Positions 33,674 through 41,415 of a stretch of DNA of 64,000 bases are shown here, in pieces. The position numbers were made by a program, and so were the translations under genes. Origin of the DNA: Brucella pituitosa (GTDB lineage: Bacteria; Pseudomonadota; Alphaproteobacteria; Rhizobiales; Rhizobiaceae); contig NZ_PYSY02000002.1 of assembly GCF_003049685.1 (NCBI RefSeq), positions 1,277,501-1,341,500 of the forward strand, given 5' to 3'. Within the stretch, counting starts at the first letter, position 1, and each line of letters starts with the position of its first letter. Under the pieces are notes generated by a model. It worked only from the letters and a program-made list of their open reading frames with translations, did not search any database and was not told where the DNA came from.

Positions 33674-34942
33674 ATGACAATAAAGGAAGGCCTGCTGGCC
33701 ACCCCCGCAGCCTCAATTGCCCAAACAGCCCCCACAGCAACGCCTCCCGAACGCCGTGGCGCGATTGCCCGCGGTTACAAAAAGACCGGCCCGGCAATCT
33801 TCAGCTATGGATTTCGCCCGTTCTTTCTGGGTGGGGCAATATGGGCCGTTCTGGCCATGCTGCTCTGGATACTCTCTCTCACATTCGGCCTGTCGGTTGG
33901 CGGCGCTTATGGTGCGCTCAACTGGCACGCTCATGAGATGGTGTTTGGCTTCTCATCGGCAATTCTCGCCGGATTTCTTTTGACTGCTGTCCCCAACTGG
34001 ACTGGCCGTCTGCCCGTTTCAGGAACGTCGCTTGCCCTGCTTTTCGGTGTCTGGCTTGCTGGACGACTGGTCTTTCTGGTTCCCGACTTTGTTAATCTCT
34101 ATGCTGCAATCGGTATCGAAAGTCTCTTTCTGCCTTTGCTTCTGTTTATCGCCTCACGAGAAATCATTGCCGGTCATCAGTGGAAGAACCTTAAGGTCCT
34201 GATTGGCGTCTCCATTGTCATGCTGGCCAATTTTTGTTTCCACTATCTGGCGATCACGAATGGCGATATTGCCGCTGCCAATCGCGCCGGTGTCAGTGCT
34301 TATGTCTTGTTGGTGATGCTGATCGGCGGACGGATTATTCCAAGCTTCACGCGCAACTGGCTTAATCGCATGGGCGCCAAGCGCTTTCCGGTGCCGTTCA
34401 ATCGCTATGATGGCTTCGCCATTCTGGTCGGTGCCATTGCATGCGTGAGCTGGATTGCTGCGCCTGAACATTCATTGACCGCTATCATCGCAATCATTGC
34501 AGCGGTCCTGCATCTTGTGCGGCTATATCGTTGGCGCGGATGGAGCGTGGCGAAAGACAAGCTCGTGCTCATCCTGCACATTGCCTATCTCTTTGTGCCT
34601 GCGGGTTTTGTCGCCATATCGCTGGCAGCACTTGAACAGCTCAACCCTTTTTCGGCGCTGCATGTCATGACGGTGGGCGTCATCGGCTGCATGATGCTGG
34701 CGGTGATGACCCGCGCAACCCGTGGTCATACGGGTCGTGAACTGGTGGCTTCGCCCACAACCCAGATTGCCTATCTCTGTCTGATCCTTTCAGCTCTGAC
34801 CCGTCCTTTTGCGGAGATGATGCCGAATTTCTTCCACACTTTCCTGGCCGCTTCAGCACTCTTATGGATGCTGGCTTTCGGGCTGTATGTTCTCGAATAT
34901 GCACCCATGCTGATGACGAAACGACGCCAGCGTACTGAATAA
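33674..34942 (+). CDS. nnrS: NnrS family heme/copper membrane protein
   Basis: Polytopic membrane protein associated with denitrification and resistance to NO stress; it binds heme and copper in Rhodobacter. The 422 residues give about 12 helices. Conserved features are FSYGFRPFFLGGAIWA near residue 35-50, NWHAHEMVFGFSSAILAGFL with paired histidines near 83-86, and HVMTVGVIGCMMLAVMTRATRGHTG near the C-terminal third. It follows pseudoazurin by 109 bases. The exact reaction is unknown. Confidence 0.92.
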   Translation: MTIKEGLLATPAASIAQTAPTATPPERRGAIARGYKKTGPAIFSYGFRPFFLGGAIWAVLAMLLWILSLTFGLSVGGAYGALNWHAHEMVFGFSSAILAGFLLTAVPNWTGRLPVSGTSLALLFGVWLAGRLVFLVPDFVNLYAAIGIESLFLPLLLFIASREIIAGHQWKNLKVLIGVSIVMLANFCFHYLAITNGDIAAANRAGVSAYVLLVMLIGGRIIPSFTRNWLNRMGAKRFPVPFNRYDGFAILVGAIACVSWIAAPEHSLTAIIAIIAAVLHLVRLYRWRGWSVAKDKLVLILHIAYLFVPAGFVAISLAALEQLNPFSALHVMTVGVIGCMMLAVMTRATRGHTGRELVASPTTQIAYLCLILSALTRPFAEMMPNFFHTFLAASALLWMLAFGLYVLEYAPMLMTKRRQRTE

Positions 34943-34961
34943 TGGCTGGTGAAAATAGGCC

Positions 34962-35062
34962 GCTGGAGCGCATCCCGAAAAGTGGGATGCCGCTCTAGTC
35001 ATTTGCTTTTACGCATTTCCGAACGCAAAAACGCTACGCACTTTTGCTGGAAATGCTCTAAA
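34962..35062. repeat. Dispersed repeat overlapping the cation-efflux gene end
   Basis: Hairpin GCATCCC-gaaaagt-GGGATGC inside GAGCG/CGCTC arms (34965-34996) is followed by GCATTTCC/GGAAATGC arms at 35013-35020 and 35049-35056. The element reaches the stop codon of the convergent cation diffusion facilitator gene and fills the nnrS gap. Confidence 0.65.
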
Positions 35063-35984
35063 CGGCCCATTCCACATCGGTGGTAAACGCAATCGTCAGC
35101 CAGCGATCAGGGCCTTCGCCGCCAAGCGCATCGCCGATTTCGTCACGCAAAGCATCCCATTCTTCGAGCTTTCTTGCGGGCTGATCGGGTGGCACGATGA
35201 AGTAGAGTTCTATCTGCTTGCCACGCCCGACCTTGGCGACATAGGCACGATAAGACTTGAAGCCGTTGCGCTCCACGACGTGCTTTGCGACCTGATCCAC
35301 ATGCTGCTTGAGATCGATAGGTGTCACAAGCAACATGTCCGCCAGTGCCTGTTTGATCGTCCCAATCGGCATCGGAATGATGGCGATACAGACGAGGGCC
35401 AGCACAGCAGGGTCGATATACGGCGTTATCCAATGGAACTGAGTTCCCTGAATGGCGTAGCCTATCAGGAAGGCGATGAGCAGTGCTGCGGTAATACCGC
35501 CTGACATGATCCAGGCTTTGGTATCCAGCGCAATGAAATCGGATTTGAGCTTGCGGTTGGCACGGGTTTCAAGCCAGGCCATGCCGAGGCAGGCAATAAG
35601 AGCAACGACGGCATAGAAGATCGCGTAACTGAATTCGAGATCACGACCGCCATGCATCAGACTGCCGATGGCATTGATAAGCGCATATATTGCAACGCCG
35701 GTCAGCATAATGCCATTAAGGCCCAGAACCATAGGTTCAAGATGCCAGAAACCCATGGTGAAGCGATCACGCAATTTTCCGCTTGGAGGCTTTGGTAGTG
35801 CAGACAGTGCAATTAACCGGGCAACAACAAGTGCAAGCCCGCTCATGGCAGCATCTGCAAACATGTAAACACCGTCAAAGACAATAGAAAATGAACCAGA
35901 CAAAAGGCCAAAGACGACGCCAAAGCCTGCAACAAAAATAGTAACTGCTATGGATATTTGAAGAATAGATTGTTCACTACGCAA
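35058..35984 (-). CDS. Cation diffusion facilitator family transporter
   Basis: A 308-residue efflux protein for divalent metal ions with six helices and a cytoplasmic C-terminal domain from about residue 210. The membrane metal-site aspartates are visible in IVFDGVYMFADAAMSG near residue 35-50. The helix 5 site reads LDTKAWIMSGGI, lacking the usual H-x3-D, and is therefore a divergent member, so the metal is uncertain. It stands alone, convergent with nnrS. A copy of the dispersed repeat overlaps its stop codon. Confidence 0.85.
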   Translation of the reverse strand: MRSEQSILQISIAVTIFVAGFGVVFGLLSGSFSIVFDGVYMFADAAMSGLALVVARLIALSALPKPPSGKLRDRFTMGFWHLEPMVLGLNGIMLTGVAIYALINAIGSLMHGGRDLEFSYAIFYAVVALIACLGMAWLETRANRKLKSDFIALDTKAWIMSGGITAALLIAFLIGYAIQGTQFHWITPYIDPAVLALVCIAIIPMPIGTIKQALADMLLVTPIDLKQHVDQVAKHVVERNGFKSYRAYVAKVGRGKQIELYFIVPPDQPARKLEEWDALRDEIGDALGGEGPDRWLTIAFTTDVEWAV

Positions 35985-36117
35985 TTTTTACTCCGAATTG
36001 ACACGCAGTACGCGGCAATAGACGTTGGGAGGAGAAATGCGATTGCCGGACTGCGGCTGAAATCTATAGGAATCTTCTTGAAGAGGCAAATCGGCCTCGG
36101 GGTAACTTATTCAGAAT

Positions 36118-36148
36118 GAGAGCCCCCCGGTGGTTTTCCGGGAGACTC
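36118..36148. other. GC-rich inverted repeat after the NCS2-like permease
   Basis: GAGAGCCCCCCGG and CCGGGAGACTC form an imperfect stem around TGGTTTT just beyond the permease stop. It lacks a clear T-run on the minus strand, so termination is only possible. Confidence 0.4.
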
Positions 36149-36158
36149 TTTGGTGAGA

Positions 36159-37529
36159 TTACTGCGACTGCTGGTCCTTGACGAAGGTGTGATCGGTCTC
36201 ACCCCTGAAGAAGTCACGCCCATAAATGAGCAAGCAGAGAACAACTCCTGTGGCAAAGGCCCAACCTGCACCACGCGTTGCAAGAACTGCACCCGTAACG
36301 CCAGCAATGCCGAGATCGCGCTGCGAACGGGCTTCCATCACGCCGATACGTACCGAAACATAACCTTGGATGAGCAATGTCAGGGTGAGCGCCACACCGA
36401 GGATCGGCTGCACGAGCGTCACGATTGGCATCAGGAACAGGCCCGTATTGGTGCCCCAGCGGAAAGATCCAGCGCCACCGAAGATCGAGTGCATCGACTT
36501 TTTGCCCTTGGAGAAGCGTTCGCAGATGACAACCTGCATCGCAGCCCATACGGGTCCGCACATGGTAACATCGGGGCCAAGTACCGACATGCCGGTGTTA
36601 CGCATACCGAAAACAAGGTGAGCGCGATTGGCATTATAATCGATCTTTTCATCTGGACGATGAAGCTGTGCTTCTCCGAGGATCGACTTGGTTTTCAGTA
36701 CGTCGCCAAAGAGAACGATATAGGTTGCGAGAACCGTTGGCAGAGCCGTCAGGAACATTGACAATGGCGGCAGGCCCAGACCAAAGACCGTGTACTCGCG
36801 CCAGAGTGTTGCGAAATCCGGAGACGAAATCGTCCACTGGAATTCAGGCCATTTGGCTTCGCCAAACAGTGGAGCGATGACAACGGCGAGCAGGATACAC
36901 GGCAGAATGCCGAGTTTTCCAATCAGGCCGAAAATGCCACCTTTGCGCGACAGGCGGGCGAATTGCGGTGAGAACATCAGATAGAAGCAAAGGCCGATAG
37001 AGATCGCGATGGTGAACGGGAAAATATCGAAGTTGCCGCCGATCTTGAAGACGGAAATAACTGCTGCAAAGCCTGCGCCGATAATAATGCCGGATTTAAT
37101 CGCTTGTGGAATGGCGGCAATAACGCGATTGGCGATGCCTGTAGCACCGATCAATATTGACAATAGTCCCAGGGTCATCTGGAAGGAAACAAGCGCGTGG
37201 ATGCGCTCCGGACCTTCGGGGAAGGTGGCGCAATAGGCCATGATGAGCGGGACGGCGGGTGTAATCCAGCCCGGAACGACAGGGTCACCGAGCAGGTGAT
37301 GCGTGAGGTAGAACAGGCCGTTGAGGACGACAACGGCTAGGGCCACTTCAAAGGGCATGCCCAGCAATTCAGCCATCAGCGGAATAGCGGCCAGATCGAC
37401 CGCGCACATCAGAAGGCCCTGACAATAATCAGGCCACTCGAATTTATAATGAACGAAAGGCAGACGGATTTTGAACGGTCCGGCAGGCCAATATGGCTGC
37501 TCCTGACCGTCGATGCGTTCAGTGCTCAA
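36159..37529 (-). CDS. NCS2/SulP-like membrane permease
   Basis: A 456-residue integral membrane protein with about 12-14 hydrophobic segments, resembling the xanthine/uracil and sulfate permease superfamily (UraA fold). PGWITPAVPLIMAYCATFPEG near residue 105 and GIIIGAGFAAVISVFKIGG near 165 are notable. Another conserved-looking region is NTGMSVLGPDVTMCGPVWAAM. No purine-permease signature was identified with confidence, so the substrate is open. It lies 91 bases downstream of the iron alcohol dehydrogenase on the same strand, so a small organic substrate of that enzyme is possible. Confidence 0.7.
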   Translation of the reverse strand: MSTERIDGQEQPYWPAGPFKIRLPFVHYKFEWPDYCQGLLMCAVDLAAIPLMAELLGMPFEVALAVVVLNGLFYLTHHLLGDPVVPGWITPAVPLIMAYCATFPEGPERIHALVSFQMTLGLLSILIGATGIANRVIAAIPQAIKSGIIIGAGFAAVISVFKIGGNFDIFPFTIAISIGLCFYLMFSPQFARLSRKGGIFGLIGKLGILPCILLAVVIAPLFGEAKWPEFQWTISSPDFATLWREYTVFGLGLPPLSMFLTALPTVLATYIVLFGDVLKTKSILGEAQLHRPDEKIDYNANRAHLVFGMRNTGMSVLGPDVTMCGPVWAAMQVVICERFSKGKKSMHSIFGGAGSFRWGTNTGLFLMPIVTLVQPILGVALTLTLLIQGYVSVRIGVMEARSQRDLGIAGVTGAVLATRGAGWAFATGVVLCLLIYGRDFFRGETDHTFVKDQQSQ

Positions 37530-37620
37530 GATTTTACTCCGAATAGACGAAACAGGGCTCCGGAAGAGCGGCTAATCAAGCCCACTCGTCCGGGATGCTG
37601 TTTTAAAAGAGGGTGTGTGC

Positions 37621-38787
37621 TCAGAATGCTTCGCGATAAAGCGCCAGCGCGTCAGCTTCGGTCACATCGACAGGGTTGTTACCCAGAAGACGTGTCTGAA
37701 GCATTGCATCTCGTGCCAACATTTCGAGGCTTTCTTCGGTGACATCAACGTCGCGCAGACGGCGCGGTGCGCCGGAGCGGTTCATCAGATCTTCCATATA
37801 ATCAACGAAAGCAGCCGAACGTTCCTCTGTCGTGCCGTCCGATTTGCCAAGAAGCAGGTCGGCAAGTTCTGCGTAAAGCTCAGCAGCACCCGTCATGTTG
37901 AAGCGTAGGACCGGTCCGAGCATCAGCGCGTTTGAGAGACCGTGTGGCACATGATAGTGACCGCCAAGCGGATAGGCCAGGGCATGAACCGCGCCAACCG
38001 GCGAGTTCGAGAAGGCCTGACCGGCATAGTTTGCGCCAAGCAGCATGGCTTCGCGGGCGTGACGGTCCTTGCCGTTTTCGCAGGCTGCAACCAGATTGGC
38101 TGACAGCAGCTTCAGTGCTTCGCGCGCAAAAGCGTCGGAAAGCGGGTTCTTCTTGATACGGCTGGTGTAGGCTTCAATCGCGTGAACCATGGCGTCAATG
38201 CCGGTGGCAGCCGTGTGAAGCGCTGGCAGGCCGCAGGTCAGTTCTGCATCCAGAATGACGAAATCTGCATAAAGCTGGCGGGAGACGACACCCATTTTGG
38301 TGGTTTCGCCGGTGGTCAGGATCGTGATGTTGGTCACTTCAGATCCGGTGCCAGCAGTGGTCGGGATCTGAATCAGCGGCAGGCGCGTGCCCTGCACTTT
38401 GCCAATACCATAAAGCTCGGACAGTTCCTGCTCGGAGACGATAAGCACCGCAGCAAGCTTTGCAATATCCATAGAAGAGCCGCCGCCGAGGCCCAGCACG
38501 ATATCGCTGCCGGCGGCCTTGGCCTGATCAACACATTCGAACAGAACCGATTCCGGCGGATCAGCAACGACGGCATCGAAAATGCTGATGCTGAAGCCTG
38601 CGTTTTCCAGCGAAGCGAGCGCTTCTTTGAGAACGCCAGCCTTGTGCAGGCCCTTGTCGGTTACGATGAGGATTTTGCGTTCTGAGAAACGTTCGCCCAG
38701 AACTTCGCCGAGACGCTTTGCAGCCCCCCACTCGACAAGCATTGAGCCGACCGTGTCGAACGAAAATGGCTTGATACCTATAGTCAT
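37621..38787 (-). CDS. Iron-containing alcohol dehydrogenase
   Basis: Group III NAD(P)-dependent dehydrogenase of 388 residues. It has LGLGGGSSMDIAKLAA for cofactor binding near residue 95, TAGTGSEVTNITIL near 140, and metal ligands in ATGIDAMVHAIEAYTS and the GHYHVPHGLSNALML region. The ATG at 38787 follows AAGGGTGGAAATA and is preferred to a GTG 9 bases earlier. A perfect 22-bp palindrome lies 176 bases upstream. The substrate alcohol is unknown. Confidence 0.88.
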   Translation of the reverse strand: MTIGIKPFSFDTVGSMLVEWGAAKRLGEVLGERFSERKILIVTDKGLHKAGVLKEALASLENAGFSISIFDAVVADPPESVLFECVDQAKAAGSDIVLGLGGGSSMDIAKLAAVLIVSEQELSELYGIGKVQGTRLPLIQIPTTAGTGSEVTNITILTTGETTKMGVVSRQLYADFVILDAELTCGLPALHTAATGIDAMVHAIEAYTSRIKKNPLSDAFAREALKLLSANLVAACENGKDRHAREAMLLGANYAGQAFSNSPVGAVHALAYPLGGHYHVPHGLSNALMLGPVLRFNMTGAAELYAELADLLLGKSDGTTEERSAAFVDYMEDLMNRSGAPRRLRDVDVTEESLEMLARDAMLQTRLLGNNPVDVTEADALALYREAF

Positions 38788-38962
38788 TATTTCCACCCTT
38801 ATTCAAATTTCCCCAGAGCCGAGGTCTCTCATTCCTCGCCGGCACAGAGGCGCTGGGTTTCAAGCGGTCCGGCTTTCGCGTAGAGGAAAGCCAGACCGAC
38901 AGTTTTCCGATGCAGCCGGTGCATCGGTCGTCTGAAGAGATGCTTGGGAGGATCTCTTCTTA

Positions 38963-38984
38963 ATTGTTCAATATATTGAACAAT
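38963..38984. promoter_or_regulatory. Perfect 22-bp palindrome upstream of the alcohol dehydrogenase
   Basis: The core TTGTTCAATATATTGAACAA plus one flanking A/T pair is a perfect 22-bp palindrome with no spacer, the form of an operator for a dimeric regulator of TetR, GntR or similar type. It lies between a small open frame and the alcohol dehydrogenase-permease genes on the minus strand. Confidence 0.65.
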
Positions 38985-38986
38985 GT

Positions 38987-39133
38987 TCAGGATTTAATAA
39001 AGCGATACAGGAAATGAAGCGCGGCTGTCAATTTATCCCTTCGACGAACATCAGGGATTTTAATCAGTTCAATTGATGTCCGGGAGATGTCGTTTCGTAG
39101 GGCATTGATTTCGTTAAGCTCTTTGTCTGTCAT
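38987..39133 (-). CDS. Small hypothetical protein
   Basis: A possible 48-residue protein, beginning MTDKELNEINALRNDIS and ending in a basic amphipathic segment, HFLYRFIKS. It is predicted to be helical and soluble. The ribosome site, GTGTGAG, is weak. No family is recognised. Its end borders the 22-bp palindrome, so it may be translated from the same region that controls the dehydrogenase, or may be chance. Confidence 0.35.
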   Translation of the reverse strand: MTDKELNEINALRNDISRTSIELIKIPDVRRRDKLTAALHFLYRFIKS

Positions 39134-39252
39134 CTCACACGGCTTTGTGAAGGCCTGGTATGCCCACGAGCAAATTCTCGGTACTGGACGGCTTGACGAA
39201 GTGAATTGTAAGCTCGGAAACATGACCGTTCATGCGAGCAAGGGAGGGCTTC

Positions 39253-40083
39253 ATGGAAGTTACGATCATCACAGGCGCATCCGATGGCATAGGTGCCGAA
39301 ACCGCGCGCCAGATAAGCATGCGTGACGGGAACAAGGCAGCGCTGGTTCTGGCGGCGCGTAACGTCGAAAAGTTGCAAGCGCTTGCTGCAGAAATAGAGC
39401 AGTCAGGCAGTAAAGTTCTGGTTGTTCCGACCGATGTTACGGATCGCAATGCCTGTATTGCCCTCATTGAAAAAACGGCTTCTTCTTTTGGTCGAATTGA
39501 TACGCTGATCGTTAATGCGGGCATGTCGGCCCATGCCAATTTTTCCGAGATCAAGCCGGAAGATTTGCAATGGATGCATGATCTGATGGAGCTCAACTAT
39601 TGGGGCAGCGTCTGGCCGATCCATGCAGCACTCCCGCATCTGGCCAAAACCAAAGGCCGCATCGTGGCGGTTTCATCTGTTGCCGGATTGATTGGCGTGC
39701 CGGGACGTACAGCCTATAGCGGCACCAAATTTGCGCTTTCAGGGTTTTGTGAGGCGCTGCGTTCCGAGCTTGATCCAAGCGGTATTTCGGTGACGATTGT
39801 TTATCCGGGCGTCGTCAAAACCGACATTCGTAAGGTTGGCTATGGAGCCAGTGGGGGCGCTCTCGGGGTGAGTGGCGTTCGCGAAGACGATATGATGTCT
39901 GTTCAGCGGGCCGTCGAGCTGATGCTGGATGGAATCACCAACCGCAAACGCGAAGTGTTGATGACGCGTCAGATGCGTTTGGGGCGCTGGTTGAAACTAT
40001 TGGCACCACATCTGGTGGATCGCATGGCATTGAAGGCCATAAAGCCCGACTTTCGACCCAGGCCTATCACGCCTGTGGAATAG
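39253..40083 (+). CDS. Short-chain dehydrogenase/reductase
   Basis: Classical SDR of 276 residues with NAD(P)-binding TGASDGIGAE (about 7-16), NAG in LIVNAGMSA, the catalytic SSVAGL serine region and YSGTKFALS with the Tyr-x3-Lys pair. The C-terminal RQMRLGRWLKLLAPHLVDRM resembles the amphipathic tail of lipid-associated SDRs. The ATG at 39253 follows AGGGAGGG. It is a single gene; the substrate cannot be told. Confidence 0.9.
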   Translation: MEVTIITGASDGIGAETARQISMRDGNKAALVLAARNVEKLQALAAEIEQSGSKVLVVPTDVTDRNACIALIEKTASSFGRIDTLIVNAGMSAHANFSEIKPEDLQWMHDLMELNYWGSVWPIHAALPHLAKTKGRIVAVSSVAGLIGVPGRTAYSGTKFALSGFCEALRSELDPSGISVTIVYPGVVKTDIRKVGYGASGGALGVSGVREDDMMSVQRAVELMLDGITNRKREVLMTRQMRLGRWLKLLAPHLVDRMALKAIKPDFRPRPITPVE

Positions 40084-40158
40084 TCGGCTACATATCCCTG
40101 CTATTCACAGGCTGCCCGGGGTAAAAGCCAGATTAAATTTTTTTGAACCGTCTATCCA

Positions 40159-40195
40159 TTGACGACTTTTTAACTTCAGATACTATATCTTGTGT
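40159..40195 (+). promoter_or_regulatory. nrdHIEF promoter with NrdR-like box
   Basis: TTGACG (40159-40164) and TACTAT (40181-40186), 16 bases apart, form a likely promoter just before the riboswitch. ATACTATATCTTGTGT at 40180-40195 overlaps the -10 element and resembles the 16-bp NrdR box. A clear second box about 31 bases upstream was not found. Confidence 0.5.
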
Positions 40196-40198
40196 TCA

Positions 40199-40382
40199 AG
40201 GTTCTTACGATTCGTGAGGATCAAAAGCGAAGATGGGAATACGGTGCGCGGTATCCATGATGGATGTTGTTAAGCCGTAGCTGCCCCCGCAACTGTAAGC
40301 GGCGAGCTCAATCCAGATGTCACTGGCACAGGCCGGGAAGACGGATGCGAGCGATGAGCCGTGAGCCAGGAGACCTGCCTTG
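40199..40382 (+). ncRNA. Cobalamin riboswitch
   Basis: Adenosylcobalamin-type aptamer recognised by its conserved order: GGGAATACGGTGCG near 40235, AGCTGCCCCCGCAACTGTAA near 40280, CACTGG near 40321, GCCGGGAAGACGG near 40332 and the B12 box GCCAGGAGACCTGCCT at 40366-40381. It precedes nrdHIEF on the same strand, so B12 should repress this cobalamin-independent reductase. The stretch 40383-40748 holds GC-rich inverted sequences but no classic terminator that I can identify; GGGCGG and CCGCCC there could pair. Confidence 0.94.
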
Positions 40383-40748
40383 AACGAGAACGTCCACGGG
40401 CGGGGTGTCCGGTTGGCGCGCGATAAGTTGTGGCATTGTTTTGCCATGTCTTTTGGTGCCCCGTATATCCCTCTCATAAGCTTCGGGGTGACAAGCATGT
40501 CGAGTAATTCAAGACCAAACAGTTCCGGTCCGCCCGGTGCGGGCTAGTTTGAAGGATTCGCGCTCTTAAAGCGCGTTGAGCCTCTCAGTTTTCGTTGCTT
40601 TTCACGCGCATTTCGTCATGCGCGAACGCTTTTTTGCGCCTTCTTTCGTGTGAGGCGCAGTGGATCAAAACGTCTGTCTATATGCATTCTCCAACGCCAA
40701 ATGCTTCTGCGACAGTGCTGGAAATGCTCCATCCCCAGTGAGGAAAAA

Positions 40749-40970
40749 ATGAACGTTACCGTCTATAGCAAGCCCGCCTGCGTCCAGTGCACCGCAACCA
40801 CCCGCGCGCTCGACCGTCAGGGCATTGAATATGATGTCATCGACATTTCCGCCAATGCCGATGCATATGATCTCGTTCAGGGCCTCGGATACCGTCAGGT
40901 GCCGGTTGTTGTTGCTGGTGAATCCCATTGGGCCGGTTTCCGTCCGGATATGATCAGCTCGCTGGCGTAA
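40749..40970 (+). CDS. nrdH: NrdH glutaredoxin-like electron donor
   Basis: Small redoxin of 73 residues that reduces the class Ib ribonucleotide reductase. The active site is CVQC at residues 11-14, following VYSKPA. The C-terminal WAGFRPDMI segment is the NrdH signature. The ATG at 40749 follows GTGAGGAAAAA; the frame is open upstream without homology. It is the first gene of nrdHIEF, downstream of the cobalamin riboswitch. Confidence 0.95.
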   Translation: MNVTVYSKPACVQCTATTRALDRQGIEYDVIDISANADAYDLVQGLGYRQVPVVVAGESHWAGFRPDMISSLA

Positions 40971-40995
40971 CGCCGGTCTGCTGCCGGGGTTTGTT

Positions 40996-41415
40996 ATGGG
41001 CCAGATCGTTTATTTTTCCAGCCGTTCGGAGAATACGCATCGCTTTGTGATGCGTCTTGGCATGCGTTCAAAGCGCATTCCGCTGGAAAGCTATGAAGAC
41101 GATACTGGCCTGTTACGGGTCAACGAGCCGTTTGTGCTCGTGACCCCAACCTATGGCGGCGGTGGCGCGAAAGGCGCTGTTCCCAAACCGGTCATCCGCT
41201 TTCTCAATGATGCGGATAACCGATCCCTCATTCGCGGCGTCATTGCCGCCGGGAACAGCAATTTCGGCGAAGGCTTTGGCCTTGCAGGTAAAATAATTTC
41301 GGAAAAATGTCAGGTTCCCTACCTCTATCGCTTTGAGCTTCTGGGAACGGATGAAGACATTGGCAATGTTAAAGACGGGATGGAACGATTTTGGACACGG
41401 CAGACACAACCCTGA
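40996..41415 (+). CDS. nrdI: NrdI flavodoxin-like activator
   Basis: Flavodoxin-like protein of 139 residues that supplies oxidant for assembling the dimanganese-tyrosyl cofactor of NrdF. It has [14 protein letters not shown] (FMN phosphate loop) at residues 4-17, LVTPTYGGG near 48-56 and [18 protein letters not shown] near 76-93. It lies 25 bases after nrdH and overlaps the nrdE start by 25 bases. Confidence 0.95.
   Translation: MGQIVYFSSRSENTHRFVMRLGMRSKRIPLESYEDDTGLLRVNEPFVLVTPTYGGGGAKGAVPKPVIRFLNDADNRSLIRGVIAAGNSNFGEGFGLAGKIISEKCQVPYLYRFELLGTDEDIGNVKDGMERFWTRQTQP

Noticed and set aside
36118..36148. Definite terminator for the NCS2-like permease gene
   Set aside because: The stem is GC-rich but lacks the T-run on the minus strand, so it is listed only as an inverted repeat.
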